From Veronia nyctiphanis (lineage in GTDB: Bacteria; Pseudomonadota; Gammaproteobacteria; Enterobacterales; Vibrionaceae), in the NCBI RefSeq assembly GCF_004116385.1, contig NZ_PEIB01000008.1:1-64000 (forward strand): DNA of 64,000 nucleotides, read 5' to 3'. The notes under the pieces are model-generated. The model did not search any database and was not told where the DNA came from. It worked only from the letters and a program-made list of their open reading frames with translations. How positions within the stretch are numbered: the first letter of the stretch is position 1; each line of letters starts with the position of its first letter. This document shows positions 34,856 to 44,620 of the stretch, one piece after another. The translations under genes and the position numbers were made by a program.

Positions 34856-35776
34856 TTAATAACGAATCTTTGGATCGATTGCAGCAAGAAGCACGTCAAC
34901 AATGGCGTTGAACATGATTGTCAAAGTGCCGATCAGAATGGTAACGCCAAGCACCAATGAGTAATCACGGTTGAAGGCTGCTTGAACGAAGATCTTACCA
35001 ATGCCTGGCAGGCCGAAGACAGTTTCTATGACGACAGAACCAGTTATGATTCCGACAAACGCAGGCCCCATATAAGAAATAACAGGCATCAGGGCTGGCT
35101 TTAACGCATGTTTTACAATGATGTAGCGGTAACTCATTCCTTTGGCACGCGCCGTTCGAATGAAGTTACTGTTTAATGTTTCAATCATGCTACCACGGGC
35201 AATTCGCGCGAATGCTGCAGCATAGAGAATAGACATAGCGATCACTGGCATGACCATATATTCGAGAGAGCCATTGAACCATCCTCCTGAAGGCAGTAAG
35301 TTCAGCTCAATCGAGAAAACATAAATGAGCATTGGCGCAAATACGAATGAAGGTAATACAATGCCCAGCATCGCTGACGCCATTATGGTGTAGTCTCCCC
35401 AACTATTTTGTTTCAACGCACCAATCGTCCCTGCCAATACACCTGTACAAACCGCAAATATAAAGGCATACAGACCTACTTTCGCGGATACAGGAAAAGC
35501 TGCAGAAATCAACTCAGTCACTGTATAATCTTTGTATTTAAATGACGGACCAAAATCACCTTGTAGAACCCCGCCAAGGTAATTGAAATACTGCTCAGAC
35601 AATGGTTTATCAAAACCATACTTTTCATTGATATTGTTCAGAACTTCTTGTGGAAGAGCCTTCTCTGAAGAAAAAGGTGTACCGGGCGCAAAACGCATCA
35701 AAAAGAAAGAAATAGTGATCAACACCAGTATCGTCGGTATTGCTTCTAAAATTCGCTTGAAAATAAACTTCAACAT
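34856..35776 (-). CDS. oppB: Oligopeptide ABC transporter permease OppB
   Basis: The other channel subunit. The 306-residue protein starts MLKFIFKRILEAIPTILVLI and has six predicted membrane helices, with the EAA loop around NFIRTARAKGMSYRYIIVKH. It precedes oppC; oppA lies 79 bases upstream, a gap that in many bacteria contains a hairpin lowering permease expression relative to the binding protein. Confidence 0.97.
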   Translation of the reverse strand: MLKFIFKRILEAIPTILVLITISFFLMRFAPGTPFSSEKALPQEVLNNINEKYGFDKPLSEQYFNYLGGVLQGDFGPSFKYKDYTVTELISAAFPVSAKVGLYAFIFAVCTGVLAGTIGALKQNSWGDYTIMASAMLGIVLPSFVFAPMLIYVFSIELNLLPSGGWFNGSLEYMVMPVIAMSILYAAAFARIARGSMIETLNSNFIRTARAKGMSYRYIIVKHALKPALMPVISYMGPAFVGIITGSVVIETVFGLPGIGKIFVQAAFNRDYSLVLGVTILIGTLTIMFNAIVDVLLAAIDPKIRY

Positions 35777-35855
35777 AACTCAACCACGCATGTTTCTTAT
35801 TCGGAAAAGCCAACTCTCCTGCAAACAGAAGAGCTGGCTTTATTAAAGCTAATAC

Positions 35856-37484
35856 TTAGTTAGCTTTTAGATAAAGATCCTTGGTATAGACATTTTGCTC
35901 TGGGTTATTGAACGGATAGCCACCCAAAGTCGGCTTGATAAGGAACTTGTTAACATACTGATAGATAGGTGCAATCGGCATGTCTTCCGCTAACTTAGCC
36001 TCAGCATCATTGTACGCTTGAGAACGTTCTGCATCAGAAGACGCTGCATATGCTTGCTCGATGATATTATCGTACTCAGTACTTCCGTAGTCTTTACCGG
36101 CACTCTCATTGTCGCTTTGCATCAGTGTCAAGAAGGTTGAAGCTTCGTTGTAGTCCGCACACCATCCGGCACGCGCCACTTGGTAGTTACCTTTGCGCGT
36201 TGTATCTAGGTAAGTTTTCCATTCTTGGTTATCAAGTGTTACTTTCACACCCAAACGTTTCCACATAGAAGCAAGGGCAACTGCAATTTTCTTGTGAGAT
36301 TCGTTAGTGTTATACAAAAGAGTGAAATCAAGTGGATTGTCTTGGCTGAAACCAGCAGACTCCAGAAGCTTCTTCGCTTCCGCGTCACGTTCTTTTTGAG
36401 TCAGGTTTGCATAGGCAGGTTTAGCCGGATCGAATCCGCCAATACCGCCATGGGTTAGGAAATAGGCTGGCTTTTCACCTGCACCCAGCAGGGCATTAGA
36501 AACTACATCACGGTTGATACCGTAAGAGAGCGCCTTACGAACGCGCGGATCATCAAACGGCTTAACTTTCGTATTGAAGCGGTAGTAGTAAGTACAGAGT
36601 CTATCAACAACAGTAAGGCTTTCAGGGTGTTGTTTTTTCAAACGCTTATAGTGCTCAGGAGGGATTGTGCTTGTTAGCTCAAGCTCTCCAGCAAGGAAAC
36701 GGTTCATTTCGGCGTTCAAATCATCAATTGGAAGATATGACACCTTATTAATGACAGTTTTGGCGTCATCCCAGTAGTTCTTATTTCGCTCAAGAGCAAT
36801 ACGTTCGTTCACAACCCAATCAGCCACAGTATATGCACCATTGCCAACAAAGTTACCTGGCTTGGTCCATTGATCACCGTACTTCTCTACAGTTGCTTTG
36901 TGAACTGGGCTAATCGTCGTGTGGCCTACCATCTTGACGAAGTATGGGATGGGTTTAGCCAGCTTGAATTCCAGAGTGTAGTCATCAAGAGCCTTTACGC
37001 CCAAAGTATCGGGCGACTTTTCACCAGCAATGATCTCATCGCCGTTGGCGATTTTCATTTTTGCGATATACCAAGAGTACGGAGACGCAGTGGCAGGATC
37101 GGTAACACGCTTGATGGAATACTCAAAGTCCTGCGCAGTTACAGGATCGCCGTTTGACCATTTAGCGTCTTTGCGAAGGTTGAAAACGTAAGTTTTGTCA
37201 TCAACCTGCTTCCAGCTCTCGGCTGCGCCTGGAATTACATTTCCGTCTTCGTCCTGAATTACAAGCGTTTCAAAAAGGTCGCGTGCGATATTTGACTATG
37301 GAACACCAGAAATTTTGTGTGGGTCAAGAGACTCTGGCTCAGCGCCATTACCACGAAGGATTTCTTGCTTTGCCGCCAGCTTGATACCCGCCGGGACATC
37401 AGCCGCAAAAGAAGTGAAAGAAGTTGCAGCGACCGCCATGCCAGCACTCATCATAAGTGCTTGAGTTATCTTGTTCTTTAACAT
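35856..37484 (-). CDS. oppA: Periplasmic oligopeptide-binding protein OppA, with an in-frame amber codon
   Basis: OppA captures peptides in the periplasm and delivers them to OppBCDF. The gene starts at 37484 (GGAG eight bases upstream) with signal peptide MLKNKITQALMMSAGMAVAA and so on to SFA. The mature part begins ADVPAGIKLAAKQEILRGNG. Codon 63 is TAG (37298-37296), at the place where E. coli OppA has Glu in GVPESNISRDLFE; the frame on both sides is the same and continues SNIARDLFETLVIQDEDG to a normal C-terminus at 35856, 542 codons in all. GAG to TAG is a single substitution. As sequenced the product would stop at residue 62. This lesion differs in kind from the deletions elsewhere, so it may be real or an error. 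Confidence 0.9.
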
Positions 37485-38055
37485 TTAGAACTCCAATCTG
37501 TCCATAATTTGCATCCATGTACCCTCCTTCAACTCCTCTCATGAGTTTCTGAGATACCTGTTTTGATAACAGGTCGGAGGTGGGAGAATTGCTTTGAACA
37601 TTACCAAGCATCAAAGTAATTTACCATAAAGAAGCCTTAAAAAGTCATAATAAACCAATACACAACCTATTAGCGATATATATATCTGGTTTTATATGTT
37701 TTTCGCAGATGAAAAATCAGGAAAGATGAAGATTTGGATAATAATTGACGAGAATTAACCAATAAATAATAAAAAATAAGCGTTATATCCTGTAATTAGC
37801 TCGTTACTACGGCATTTACCTAGCACAAACAACTTCATATCAGTAAATACAACCATACATAAAAAGTCGTTTTTCTTACATTAAAATTCTGATGATCCTT
37901 CATATAGATTATGTAACATGTAAAGTATTTCAAACAAAAAAAAGACACGCAGCCAATAAACATAAAATTAACATACTGATAACAAGGCATCTTGGTGCAA
38001 ATTTTCTTACAAAGTGATGTCGGTCGAAAAGTCGTTTTTTCACAACATCTAAAGA
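37485..38055. other. AT-rich leader and promoter region of opp
   Basis: About 570 bases without a gene. It must carry the oppA promoter and leader on the minus strand. Open frames here are short and look like chance. I see no clear hairpin or repeat apart from the terminator at 38056-38084 at its far edge. Confidence 0.5.
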
Positions 38056-38084
38056 CAAAAACGCCAGCAAAGAGCTTGCTGGCG
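38056..38084 (-). terminator. Intrinsic terminator of the small gene at 38110-38268
   Basis: On the minus strand a 9-bp stem cgccagcaa / ttgctggcg with a 5-base loop is followed by TTTTTG. It starts 25 bases after the stop codon of the small minus-strand frame and supports its being a gene. Confidence 0.85.
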
Positions 38085-38109
38085 CATCGTAAACAATTTC
38101 TTACATGTG

Positions 38110-38268
38110 TTATTTCTGTTGGTCTTCTAAGTTAATAGGATCTTTCTTTTTTGAACTTCCAGACTTCTTCTCAACCAACTCATTATTAACAAAATCATCA
38201 GATCTCTCGGGCAGGACTTCATTCAACATCTGCTTCAAACGTTTGTTCGAGTATCTTCTGTGTTTCAT
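38110..38268 (-). CDS. Small basic hypothetical protein, 52 residues
   Basis: A short frame that I do not recognise. It starts at the ATG 38268 after GAGGGAGAATAGGC, a good ribosome binding site, and encodes a soluble, highly charged peptide beginning MKHRRYSNKRLKQMLNEVLP, with a basic first helix, an acidic middle (ERSDDFVNNELVEKK) and a lysine-rich end. There is no signal peptide or membrane segment. Three features around it argue for a real gene: the ribosome binding site, a strong terminator 25 bases downstream, and a perfect 18-base palindrome 25 bases upstream of the start codon. No function can be inferred; a small regulator or nucleic-acid-binding protein is one possibility given the basic N-terminus. 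Confidence 0.65.
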   Translation of the reverse strand: MKHRRYSNKRLKQMLNEVLPERSDDFVNNELVEKKSGSSKKKDPINLEDQQK

Positions 38269-38292
38269 GCCTATTCTCCCTCATTAATAATC

Positions 38293-38310
38293 ACAGGAAT
38301 ATATTCCTGT
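38293..38310. promoter_or_regulatory. Perfect 18-bp palindrome upstream of the small gene
   Basis: The sequence acaggaatatattcctgt is its own reverse complement over 18 bases. It lies 25 bases upstream of the start codon of the small gene and contains TATATT, a -10-like hexamer. A repressor dimer bound here would block transcription. It is not a LexA, Fur or LuxR/HapR consensus that I recognise. Confidence 0.55.
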
Positions 38311-38806
38311 ACAGAGAGAGTCTAGCAAAGCATTCAAAATACGCCTGCTCAGACCTGAGACTTTATCCCTGGGCGCTCTACAAACACGAAAGTGAAAAAT
38401 GAGGGGGTCGACAGCAGCTAAAAGCACTCAGTTACGATCTAAGGAATGATGTCTCTCGGGTTCATTTAATAGAAACAAAAGCTAAACAATCAGTAAGTGC
38501 CGTTAGATAGAAGTAAAGTCTGAAATATTAAAAAACCTCGAGCACACGAGGGACTTTTTACATAGTCATCATTATATACCTCTGTTTTTCATCGATTTTT
38601 TAGCATCATTTCAAAATTTTTCATATTCGTTGCATCTAATTTTTTTTGAAAAATTAAGTATCAAATACAGAATCTATTTGCAGTGACTCCAAAACTATTC
38701 CGCAACCCTTTAATAACACATCAATAACAATGAAACTCAAACCGCTCACATTCAGCTTTCGGCCACAAGCGTTTGAGCAAATTTCTTTAATTTCAAGGAA
38801 CTGAAA
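38311..38806. other. Intergenic region upstream of the chitinase gene
   Basis: About 500 bases without a protein gene. It contains a small hairpin at 38531-38557 and, towards 38806, the presumed chitinase promoter. AAGGA lies just before the chitinase ATG. Confidence 0.5.
38531..38557. terminator. Small orphan hairpin with A and T runs
   Basis: A 5-bp GC-rich stem cctcg / cgagg with a 6-base loop has six A on one side and, after two bases, five T on the other. It resembles a weak bidirectional terminator, yet no gene on either strand reads into it directly. Confidence 0.35.
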
Positions 38807-41343
38807 ATGAAGCCAAATAAATTGATGCGTTACGTCGCACCCGCATTGCTCGCGGCTGCTGCGAGTCCTGTCGCGCAAGCAGCCCCAGGACAACCCCTGA
38901 TTTCATGGATGGACACAGATTTTGCCATTATTGAAGTCAGCCAATCTGCATCTGCATATAAAGACCTAGTGACGGTAAAAGATGCTGCAGAAGTCCCAGT
39001 TAAATGGGATCGCTGGTCTGGAGAGGCTGGTGATAGCTGGCGCGTGTTACTCAATGGCGAAGTGGTATTTGAAAAAGATATCGCTGAATCAGCAAGCCAA
39101 AGCGATTCAACGACGCTTCAAGTAAAACAAGGCGGCCAATATGCCATGACCGTTGAGCTGTGTAGCGGAACAGGTACGGAGCTTCAGTGTACGGCAAGTG
39201 CACCGAAAAACATTGTTGTTGCAGATACCGACGGTAGCCACCTCGACCCACTGCCGATGAACGTTGACCCAAACAATGGGAACTATACAACACCTGATGA
39301 CACGGTTGTTGGTGCTTATTTTGTTGAATGGGGTGTATTTGGTCGCAAATTCCCTGTCGATAAAGTCCCAGCTCAGAACCTGACACACATTCTCTATGGC
39401 TTCGTTCCAATTTGTGGTCCTAACGATTCTCTCGGCGAAATCGAGAACGGCGCGAGCCTTGCCGCGTTGAACAGAGCCTGTAAAGGTACTGCTGACTATG
39501 AAGTAGTTATCCACGACCCTTGGGCAGCAGTTCAAATGCCTCACCCTCAGTCAGGTCATAGCTATAGCACACCTTATAAAGCACTTACGGCCAGATGATG
39601 GCGTTGAAACAACGTTATCCAGACCTGAAGATCGTTCCGTCGATCGGTGGCTGGACGCTGTCTGACCCATTCTACGATTTCGTAGATAAATCTAAGCGAG
39701 ATACCTTCGTTGCCTCCGTTAAGCGTTTCCTACAGACATGGAAATTCTATGACGGTGTTGACATTGACTGGGAATTCCCTGGCGGCCAAGGTGCACACCC
39801 AACAAAAGGTGATCCTGAGCGTGATGGCCCAGCTTACATTGCATTAATGCAAGAGCTGCGTGCGATGCTTGACGAGCTAGAAGCGGATACTGGTCGTACT
39901 TATGAGCTGACTTCTGCAATTGGTTCTGGCTACGATAAAATCGAAGATGTTGACTACGCTGAAGCAGTTAAGCATATGGATTACATCTTTGCGATGACCT
40001 ATGACTTCTACGGTGGTTGGAGCAACGTTGTTGGTCACCAGACTGCACTTAATTGCGGTAGCCACATCTCTGCAGATGAGTGTGCAGGTACAGGTGTTGA
40101 TAGTGACGGCAAGCCTCGTAAAGGCCCAGGTTACTCAACCTCAAATGCTATTGATTTGCTTCTTGCACAAGGCGTTCCAGCGAACAAACTTGTCGTCGGT
40201 ACAGCAATGTATGCGCGTGGTTGGACTGGCGTAACTGAAGAGTCAATGACTGACCCATCAAACCCTATGACAGGTGTTGGCAACGGTAAAGTTGAAGGTT
40301 CTTGGGAAGCTGGCGTCATCGATTATAAAGATGTTGTAACCCGCTACATCAACAAACCTGGCGTTGTTGTTGGTTACGATGAGCAAGCAGAAGCACCTTA
40401 CGCGTATGACCCATCAAACGGTGACCTAGTCACTTATGACAGCCCACGCTCTGTTCAAGCTAAAGGTGAATATGTACGTTCACTTGGCCTTGCAGGTCTG
40501 TTTGCTTGGGAAATTGATGCAGACAACGGTGATATCCTGAATGCAATGCAAGAGTCGCTCTCTGGCGCGCCTTGTGAAGTTGACTGCGTGCCAAACAAAG
40601 CACCAGTGGCTAACGCAGGCTCTGATTCATCTGTTAAAGGTCCAGTAACAGTTTCACTTGATGGCAGCCAGTCTAACGATACTGACGGTTCTATTGTTAG
40701 CTATGCATGGGTTCAGACTTCTGGTCCATCAGTTGTGGTCAGCAATGAGAACAGCGAGACAGCATCTGTATCTCTGCCGAAAGTATCTGAAAACACAAGC
40801 TACGTCTTTACACTGACAGTAACAGATGACAAAGGTGCAACAGCATCTGACTCTGTAAAAGTAACTGTTCAGGCCGACGGCGTTGTAGAGAACAATCCAC
40901 CAGTGGCGGAAGTATCTGCACCATCTTCAGTGACAGCTGGAACCGCAGTAACTGTTGATGCAGGCGCTTCTACAGATGCAGATGGCGACACACTGACTTT
41001 CAACTGGACACAAGTTCCTGCTGGCATTGATGCAGTTGTGAATGGCTCTAAAGTCACGTTCACTGCTGCAAGCTACTCTGTTGACACTTCACTTAGCTTC
41101 ACAGTAGAGGTATCAGACGGCAACGGTGGTAAAGATTCAGCGAGCGTTACTGTAACTGTGCAGAAAGACGACGTTTCAGAATGTCCGAATGCATGGGACA
41201 AAGGTCAAGTTTACCTGAAAGGTGACCAAGTCACTCACAACGGTAAAACGTATGAGGCTAAATGGTGGACTCAAGGTCAAGAACCTGGCACCACTGGTCC
41301 ATGGGGTGTTTGGAAAGAAATCGGTGATGCTAACTGCGGCTAA
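38807..41343 (+). CDS. chiA: Secreted GH18 chitinase with PKD and chitin-binding domains (one-base frameshift in this sequence)
   Basis: An exported endochitinase of the Vibrio/Serratia ChiA type. Residues 1-26 are a signal peptide. A ChitinaseA N-terminal domain (about 27-150) precedes the GH18 barrel, whose catalytic DxxDxDxE is DGVDIDWE, with the acid Glu at about residue 323. Two PKD-like repeats follow (about 598-690 and 698-790), then a C-terminal CBM5/12 module from about 795 with AWDKGQVYLKGDQVTHNGKT and WWTQGQEPG. The first frame ends at 39598; the second continues one base back from QMMALKQRYPDLKIVPSIGG. One missing T near 39586 explains it: KALYGQMMALK would result. Corrected length is 845 residues. 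Chitin use is central in marine Vibrionaceae. Confidence 0.93.
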
Positions 41344-41365
41344 TTGACGCAACATAGCAACCATG

Positions 41366-41396
41366 AAAAAGCGCAGCCAAAATGGCTGCGCTTTTT
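41366..41396. terminator. Bidirectional terminator between chitinase and moaE
   Basis: Hairpin aaaaagcgcagcca-aaa-tggctgcgcttttt. It ends the plus-strand chitinase and the minus-strand moa operon. Confidence 0.92.
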
Positions 41397-41414
41397 ACTT
41401 TCCGATAGAGAAAT

Positions 41415-41858
41415 TTATTTCCAGCGGTTCGCGGCATCATCATCAGAAGTCTTGGCTTCTATCCAACGCTCTTCTTCTGCTAATCTCTCTTTTTTCCAAA
41501 ATGGTGCCTGCGTTTTTAAAAAATCCATGATGAACTCACAGGCCTCAAATGCTGCTTTTCTATGTGCGCTAGTCACACCAACAAAGACAATTTGATCACC
41601 CAATGACAACTCACCAACCCTGTGTATCACACGAACATGATTCAACGGCCATCGTAACTTGGCATTATCGACAATACTAGCAAGCGACTTTTCTGTCATT
41701 CCAGGGTAGTGCTCTAACGTTAAGCCACGAACGTTGTCGCCGAGGTTCATTTCTCTGACTTTGCCCACAAAAGTGACAATAGCTCCGTCAGCATTATCTG
41801 TATTGAGCGCTTCATATTCTTCTGACTGCGAGAAATCCTCATACTGAACTGAAATCAT
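41415..41858 (-). CDS. moaE: Molybdopterin synthase catalytic subunit MoaE
   Basis: The large subunit of molybdopterin synthase, which inserts two sulphurs from MoaD thiocarboxylate into cyclic pyranopterin monophosphate. The 147-residue protein carries DGAIVTFVGKVREMNLGDNV, LTLEHYPGMTEKSLASIVD and FVGVTSAHRKAAFEACEFIM with the catalytic lysines KTQAPFWKKE. The start is the ATG at 41858, two bases after the moaD stop codon with GGTGG upstream; a GTG at 41867 overlapping moaD is possible. Confidence 0.96.
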   Translation of the reverse strand: MISVQYEDFSQSEEYEALNTDNADGAIVTFVGKVREMNLGDNVRGLTLEHYPGMTEKSLASIVDNAKLRWPLNHVRVIHRVGELSLGDQIVFVGVTSAHRKAAFEACEFIMDFLKTQAPFWKKERLAEEERWIEAKTSDDDAANRWK

Positions 41859-41859
41859 T

Positions 41860-42105
41860 TTAACCACCCGTCACTGGCGGAAAAAATGCAACTTCATCGC
41901 CATCTTTCACTTCAGCATCCAAACTCGCGATAGTTTGGTTGATTGCAACGAGTAATTTTCCAGATTCCAATGCAAGCGCCCATTTGTCATTCTGAGCTGA
42001 AAGATGAGCACGAATACTCTCGGGATCGGGAAAGGTTTCGTGAAGGTCAACGCCCGCTACACCTGCTATTTCTTTAACCTGGGCAAAAAATAAAACTCGA
42101 ATCAT
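41860..42105 (-). CDS. moaD: Molybdopterin synthase sulphur carrier subunit MoaD
   Basis: An 81-residue ubiquitin-fold protein that MoeB or a related enzyme activates at its C-terminal Gly-Gly, here PPVTGG, to carry sulphur for molybdopterin synthesis. Its start codon overlaps the moaC stop (ATGA) and its stop codon is one base from moaE, so the three are translationally linked. Confidence 0.96.
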   Translation of the reverse strand: MIRVLFFAQVKEIAGVAGVDLHETFPDPESIRAHLSAQNDKWALALESGKLLVAINQTIASLDAEVKDGDEVAFFPPVTGG

Positions 42106-42581
42106 GCGTCCGCCTTAAAGTGCCCAGATTTACCACCCGTTTTTTCAAGGAGTTTTACTGAGCTGATCACTATGTCTTTTTGAACGGCTTTACACATATC
42201 ATAAATTGTCAACGCTGCGACAGACGCAGCCGTTAATGCTTCCATTTCAACGCCTGTTTTACCTGTTAATTTGCACAGTGATTCAACGCGTACTTGAGAG
42301 GTTTCTTGGTTGGCAATAAGCGAGACCTCTACCTTCGAGAGCATTAATGGGTGGCAAAGAGGAATAAGCTCCCATGTCCTTTTCGCAGCCTGAATGCCCG
42401 CAATTCTCGCAGTGGCAAATACATCCCCTTTATGGTGTTGTCCCGATAGAATCAGAGACAGTGTTTCCGGAGCCATGTCTATTACAGCTTCTGCCCTTGC
42501 TTCACGGACTGTTTCAGCCTTGCCCGAAACATCTACCATATTAGCTTCACCTGATGCATTGATATGTGTCAGCTCAGACAT
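42102..42581 (-). CDS. moaC: Cyclic pyranopterin monophosphate synthase MoaC
   Basis: MoaC converts the MoaA product into cyclic pyranopterin monophosphate. The 159-residue protein is near identical in layout to E. coli MoaC: start [20 protein letters not shown], then [35 protein letters not shown] and [20 protein letters not shown]. It lies 4 bases downstream of moaB. Confidence 0.98.
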   Translation of the reverse strand: MSELTHINASGEANMVDVSGKAETVREARAEAVIDMAPETLSLILSGQHHKGDVFATARIAGIQAAKRTWELIPLCHPLMLSKVEVSLIANQETSQVRVESLCKLTGKTGVEMEALTAASVAALTIYDMCKAVQKDIVISSVKLLEKTGGKSGHFKADA

Positions 42582-42585
42582 ATTC

Positions 42586-43095
42586 TTACCCTAAATGCGG
42601 CATGAAGTTACAAGGCTTATGGCTGGCATCTAATTGTTCTCTGATGATCTTCGTCCAACCTGTCCGACATGCTCCCGTTGAACCTGGCATACCGAAAATA
42701 ACCGTATTATTTGCAAAACCGCCAACAGCCCTTGACTGGATAGTCGATGTCCCAATTTCCTGATAAGAAATCGCGCGAAATAATTCACCGAATCCTTCAA
42801 CTTCTTTATCAAACAGCGGTTTAATCGCTTCTGGGGTACTATCGCGTGAGGTGAAACCTGTACCGCCCGTAATCATAACAACCTGCACATCATCGGATGC
42901 TATCCATTGCGAAATAATCGCACGGATTTTATAGATATCATCAACCACGATCTGTTTATCCGCAAGGCTGTGACCCGCTTCTTTAAGCGCATCAACGAGA
43001 TAGCCACCTGAGGTGTCTGTTTCTTCATTTCGGGTATCTGATACCGTCAAGACTGCAATGTTTGCAGGTCGGAATTGGTTTGCCGCGTGGCCCAT
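42586..43095 (-). CDS. moaB: Molybdenum cofactor biosynthesis protein MoaB
   Basis: MoaB is a MogA-like protein, an MPT adenylyltransferase in some organisms. The 169-residue protein shows [20 protein letters not shown], the nucleotide-binding stretch [20 protein letters not shown] and [15 protein letters not shown]. The start is the ATG at 43095, with AAGGAA eight bases upstream; the frame extends 14 codons further towards moaA without a site. Confidence 0.96.
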   Translation of the reverse strand: MGHAANQFRPANIAVLTVSDTRNEETDTSGGYLVDALKEAGHSLADKQIVVDDIYKIRAIISQWIASDDVQVVMITGGTGFTSRDSTPEAIKPLFDKEVEGFGELFRAISYQEIGTSTIQSRAVGGFANNTVIFGMPGSTGACRTGWTKIIREQLDASHKPCNFMPHLG

Positions 43096-43133
43096 AAATT
43101 GTTTCCTTAAAATCGTTATTCTTTTAGCGTAAA

Positions 43134-44114
43134 TCAACCGCCAATATATGCGAGATTTGGTGTCATGCCTGTCAGCCCCTGATCGAGAAAATGACTGACT
43201 TTTTTCTCTCCGAGCTGCGACTGAATTGTGTGGATAAGCTGCGGCTGATGTTCGTCGTTTTGCAAAAGGTCACGTAAGTCGACGCCATAATCACCGAATA
43301 AGCACATGTGAAGCTTGCCTCGGGCGGACACTCTTAGTCGATTACATGTCTCACAGAAATCCTTTTTGTAAGGCATGATCAAACCGACTTCACCCAAGTA
43401 ATCAGGGTGCATATAGACCTCAGCAGGGCCATCATTTTTCTCTCTTGGCTTTAATATCCAACCATTCGCCAGCAGGTGATTGCGAATTGATACGCCTGAC
43501 TGATGGAACTCTGAGAAGAAACCGTCCATCTCTCCAGTTTGCATCAATTCAATAAATCGAAGCTGGATAGGACGGGTTTTTATCCAATGTAAAAAAGCGG
43601 GTAGCTCCTGACTGTTGAGCTGCTTCATCAACACAGTATTGACTTTAACCTGTGAGAATCCAGCCTCGAAGGCTGCGTCAATACCACTCATGACCTCAAC
43701 GAATTTATTTTCCCCAGTGATTTGGTGAAACATTCGCGGGTCAAGACTGTCCACACTGACATTGATGTGCGTCAAACCAGCATCGCGCCATTCATCAGCT
43801 CGCTTTGCTAACCGATAACCATTCGTCGTCGTAGCGACTTTCTCAATACCCGCCTGAGAGGCAACAGTAGAAATGATATCGGTGAAATCTTTGCGTAAAC
43901 TTGGCTCACCACCAGTAATACGTACTTTGGTAGTCCCACATTTTGCAAATGCAGAGACAACCCGCTTGATTTCACCGACGGTCAAAAACGAGGAGTTTTT
44001 ACCTGACGGTTTAAACCCATCAGGTAAACAGTACTGACATTTGAAATTACAAACGTCCGTGATCGATAAGCGCAAGTAATAAAACTTGCGTTGGTAGTTA
44101 TCTTCGAAATGCAT
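43134..44114 (-). CDS. moaA: GTP 3',8-cyclase MoaA (radical SAM)
   Basis: MoaA starts molybdenum cofactor synthesis by radical rearrangement of GTP. The 326-residue protein has the N-terminal radical-SAM cysteines at 22, 26 and 29 (VCNFKCQYC), the SAM-binding segment [14 protein letters not shown], and the C-terminal cluster cysteines in [20 protein letters not shown], and ends NLAYIGG with the Gly-Gly tail needed for activity. The start is the ATG at 44114. The open frame extends to 44255, but that stretch is the Moco riboswitch, which explains the non-homologous extra residues. First gene of moaABCDE. Confidence 0.97.
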   Translation of the reverse strand: MHFEDNYQRKFYYLRLSITDVCNFKCQYCLPDGFKPSGKNSSFLTVGEIKRVVSAFAKCGTTKVRITGGEPSLRKDFTDIISTVASQAGIEKVATTTNGYRLAKRADEWRDAGLTHINVSVDSLDPRMFHQITGENKFVEVMSGIDAAFEAGFSQVKVNTVLMKQLNSQELPAFLHWIKTRPIQLRFIELMQTGEMDGFFSEFHQSGVSIRNHLLANGWILKPREKNDGPAEVYMHPDYLGEVGLIMPYKKDFCETCNRLRVSARGKLHMCLFGDYGVDLRDLLQNDEHQPQLIHTIQSQLGEKKVSHFLDQGLTGMTPNLAYIGG

Positions 44115-44120
44115 AGCAAC

Positions 44121-44245
44121 GAAACACCTTTCCAAATTCGGGAGACGAGAACATTTCTGTGCCCGCCCTGGTGACTTAAGGTCACGGCCAAAGATGCATA
44201 TCTTTTGTAGACTTAGCAGCAGAGGCTTCGGCTTTTGTCGCGAAG
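44121..44245 (-). ncRNA. Moco (molybdenum cofactor) riboswitch in the moaA leader
   Basis: On the minus strand the moaA leader contains, in order, TTTGGCCGTGAC, CACCAGGGCG, AGAAATG, CGTCTCCCG, and TGGAAAGGTGT, ending a few bases before the moaA ATG. E. coli moaA has the same blocks in the same order (with CGCCTCCCG), where the RNA senses molybdenum cofactor and lowers moaA expression when it is plentiful. The block ggtgacttaaggtcac on the opposite strand shows a local stem. The match is from memory of the E. coli leader; the 5' limit is approximate. Confidence 0.85.
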
Positions 44246-44620
44246 GTATCGCCACAAACTTCTTGTGACGAAAGCAACATATTTGAATCTAATTCGAGGT
44301 GGCCAGAGTAACAAGAGGGAGCGTAAAATATGAGAGAAAAAAGCGGTCTATCGCAGACATTTTAAGCAAACAATCGCATATTTGACACAGATCAAACAAT
44401 CAAACCCTTCAGCGTATTTTGTTTGTTGTCAGACTTCTGTCATTCAAGCAAACCGTGAGTTTAATCCCCGGAATGTGGCGAATTTATTTGTTATATCCCT
44501 AGTTACTCATCCCTACTTTCAGTATACGAGTGGTACGTTTCAATATTTCATGATCTTGAAACTCGCTGTAATATGTTCAACGGACAACAATTATCAAAGA
44601 CTTCATGAAAGCGGACAGTT
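44246..44620. other. Intergenic region between moaA leader and ybhK
   Basis: About 375 bases holding the divergent promoters. For moa, a minus-strand TAAAAT (44364-44359) is a -10 candidate and an FNR-like box lies at 44382-44395. On the plus side I see no clear hairpin or gene before the ybhK start. Confidence 0.5.
44382..44395. promoter_or_regulatory. FNR-like box upstream of moaABCDE
   Basis: The sequence TTGACACAGATCAA matches the FNR consensus TTGAT-N4-ATCAA at 9 of 10 positions. It lies about 25 bases upstream of a -10-like TAAAAT on the minus strand, close to the -41.5 activator position. E. coli moaA is induced anaerobically by FNR, so the same control is likely. Confidence 0.6.

Noticed and set aside
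44115..44255. 47-codon N-terminal extension of the moaA frame
   Set aside because: It has no similarity to MoaA and is the Moco riboswitch; the ATG at 44114 matches the family N-terminus.
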